Shown here in pieces: positions 15,319 to 15,595 of a DNA stretch of 15,595 nt. Position numbers and translations under genes: made by a program. Positions within the stretch are counted from its first letter, which is position 1. Each line of letters starts with the position of its first letter. This stretch comes from Gammaproteobacteria bacterium RIFCSPHIGHO2_12_FULL_37_34. Its GTDB lineage: Bacteria > Pseudomonadota > Gammaproteobacteria > DSM-16500. The notes under the pieces were generated by a model. The model was not told where the DNA came from, did no database searches, and saw only the letters and a program-made list of their open reading frames with translations. The DNA is taken from NCBI GenBank assembly GCA_001801495.1, contig MGXW01000095.1, forward strand, positions 1 to 15,595, read 5' to 3'.

Positions 15319-15411
15319 TGTCATCCTAAGCATGCCGTTTTTTGGCTTGCGAAGAACCCACATTTATTGGAGATTCTTCATAGACTAAAAAACAGCCTGC
15401 TTAGGATGACA
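15319..15411. repeat. 93-bp inverted-repeat element (MITE or palindromic-repeat-like) between fusA and tuf
   Basis: The outer 14 bp, TGTCATCCTAAGCA (15319-15332), recur exactly inverted as TGCTTAGGATGACA (15398-15411). The inside is also partly symmetrical: GTTTTTT against AAAAAAC, and GAAGAA (15351-15356) against TTCTTC (15374-15379). The whole unit can fold into one long imperfect hairpin. An AG flanks it on both sides, too short to prove a target duplication. The ends resemble dispersed TGTCATCC-type palindromic repeats known from many bacterial genomes. No T-run follows the outer arm, so it is not a standard terminator. Confidence 0.65.
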
Positions 15412-15442
15412 AGTTAACATTTTCAAAGAAGAGGAATGAGCA

Positions 15443-15595
15443 ATGAGCAAACAAGTATTTGAGCGTACGAAGCCCCATGTCAATGTTGGGACGATAGGGC
15501 ACGTTGATCATGGGAAGACGACGTTAACGGCGGCATTGACGAAGACGTTAGCGGAGAAATTTGGAGGGGAAGTGAGGGCGTACGATCAAATAGAT
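15443..15595 (+). CDS. tuf: Elongation factor Tu, N-terminal part (second tuf copy; runs off the window)
   Basis: ATG at 15443 follows GAGGA (15431-15435) and opens 51 codons encoding SKQVFERTKPHVNVGTIGHV, then the phosphate-binding loop GHVDHGKT (19-26), and AYDQID before the window ends. This is the start of the EF-Tu GTPase domain. Together with the 3' fragment at position 1 it shows two tuf genes about 15 kb apart. The codon use is unlike its neighbours: all seven Thr codons are ACG, four of five Gly are GGG, one Arg is AGG, and 23 of 51 codons end in G. The first 51 fusA codons have 13 ending in G, no GGG, and only two of eight Thr as ACG. Confidence 0.97.
   Translation, partial: MSKQVFERTKPHVNVGTIGHVDHGKTTLTAALTKTLAEKFGGEVRAYDQID

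Noticed and set aside
1..15595. A novel accessory system, CRISPR array, prophage or toxin-antitoxin pair
   Set aside because: All coding space is filled by conserved rif/str-region genes in standard order; no spacer arrays, recombinases or unexplained genes are present.

Overview
The window is one continuous, all-plus-strand block of core transcription and translation genes from a gammaproteobacterium of moderately low GC content (A/T-ending codons dominate most genes). The order is tuf (3' end) - trnW - secE - nusG - rplK - rplA - rplJ - rplL - rpoB - rpoC - rpsL - rpsG - fusA - tuf (5' end), i.e. the rif and str operons joined with an EF-Tu gene at each end. Protein sequences are closest in my memory to gammaproteobacteria. 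The beta and beta' subunits carry the lineage inserts seen in E. coli. The rplJ leader matches the E. coli-type L10 leader core. S7 has a 33-residue insert and L10 an 11-residue tandem duplication. These features and the composition make a Legionellales/Coxiellaceae-like intracellular lineage plausible, but this is an inference from memory, not a database result.

Region by region. Positions 1-592 hold the EF-Tu C-terminus, a tRNA-Trp gene only 12 nt behind it, and secE. Positions 645-2412 hold nusG, rplK and rplA, with a probable L1 operator before rplK, an rplK/rplA overlap (TAATG), and a perfect 13-bp hairpin across the rplA stop codon. Positions 2413-2624 hold the L10 leader, followed by rplJ and rplL with a hairpin between them. 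Positions 3596-3817 hold four consecutive RNA hairpins, two of them terminator-like, which probably throttle rpoB-rpoC relative to the ribosomal proteins. Positions 3818-12073 are rpoB and rpoC, the latter starting with TTG. Positions 12074-12239 hold a terminator whose 5' arm lies in the discriminator of a strong sigma70-type promoter driving rpsL-rpsG-fusA. Positions 15317-15442 hold a 93-bp inverted-repeat element resembling a dispersed palindromic repeat or MITE. The second tuf copy then begins.

Functionally, the genes supply RNA polymerase core subunits, the transcription factor NusG, the L1/L11/L10/L12 stalk proteins, S12 and S7, both elongation factors, a tRNA and the SecE channel subunit. 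Gene content is ordinary and I see no undescribed defence, mobile or biosynthetic system. The unusual material is in the spaces between the genes and in small lineage-specific changes to S7, L10 and the second tuf copy.
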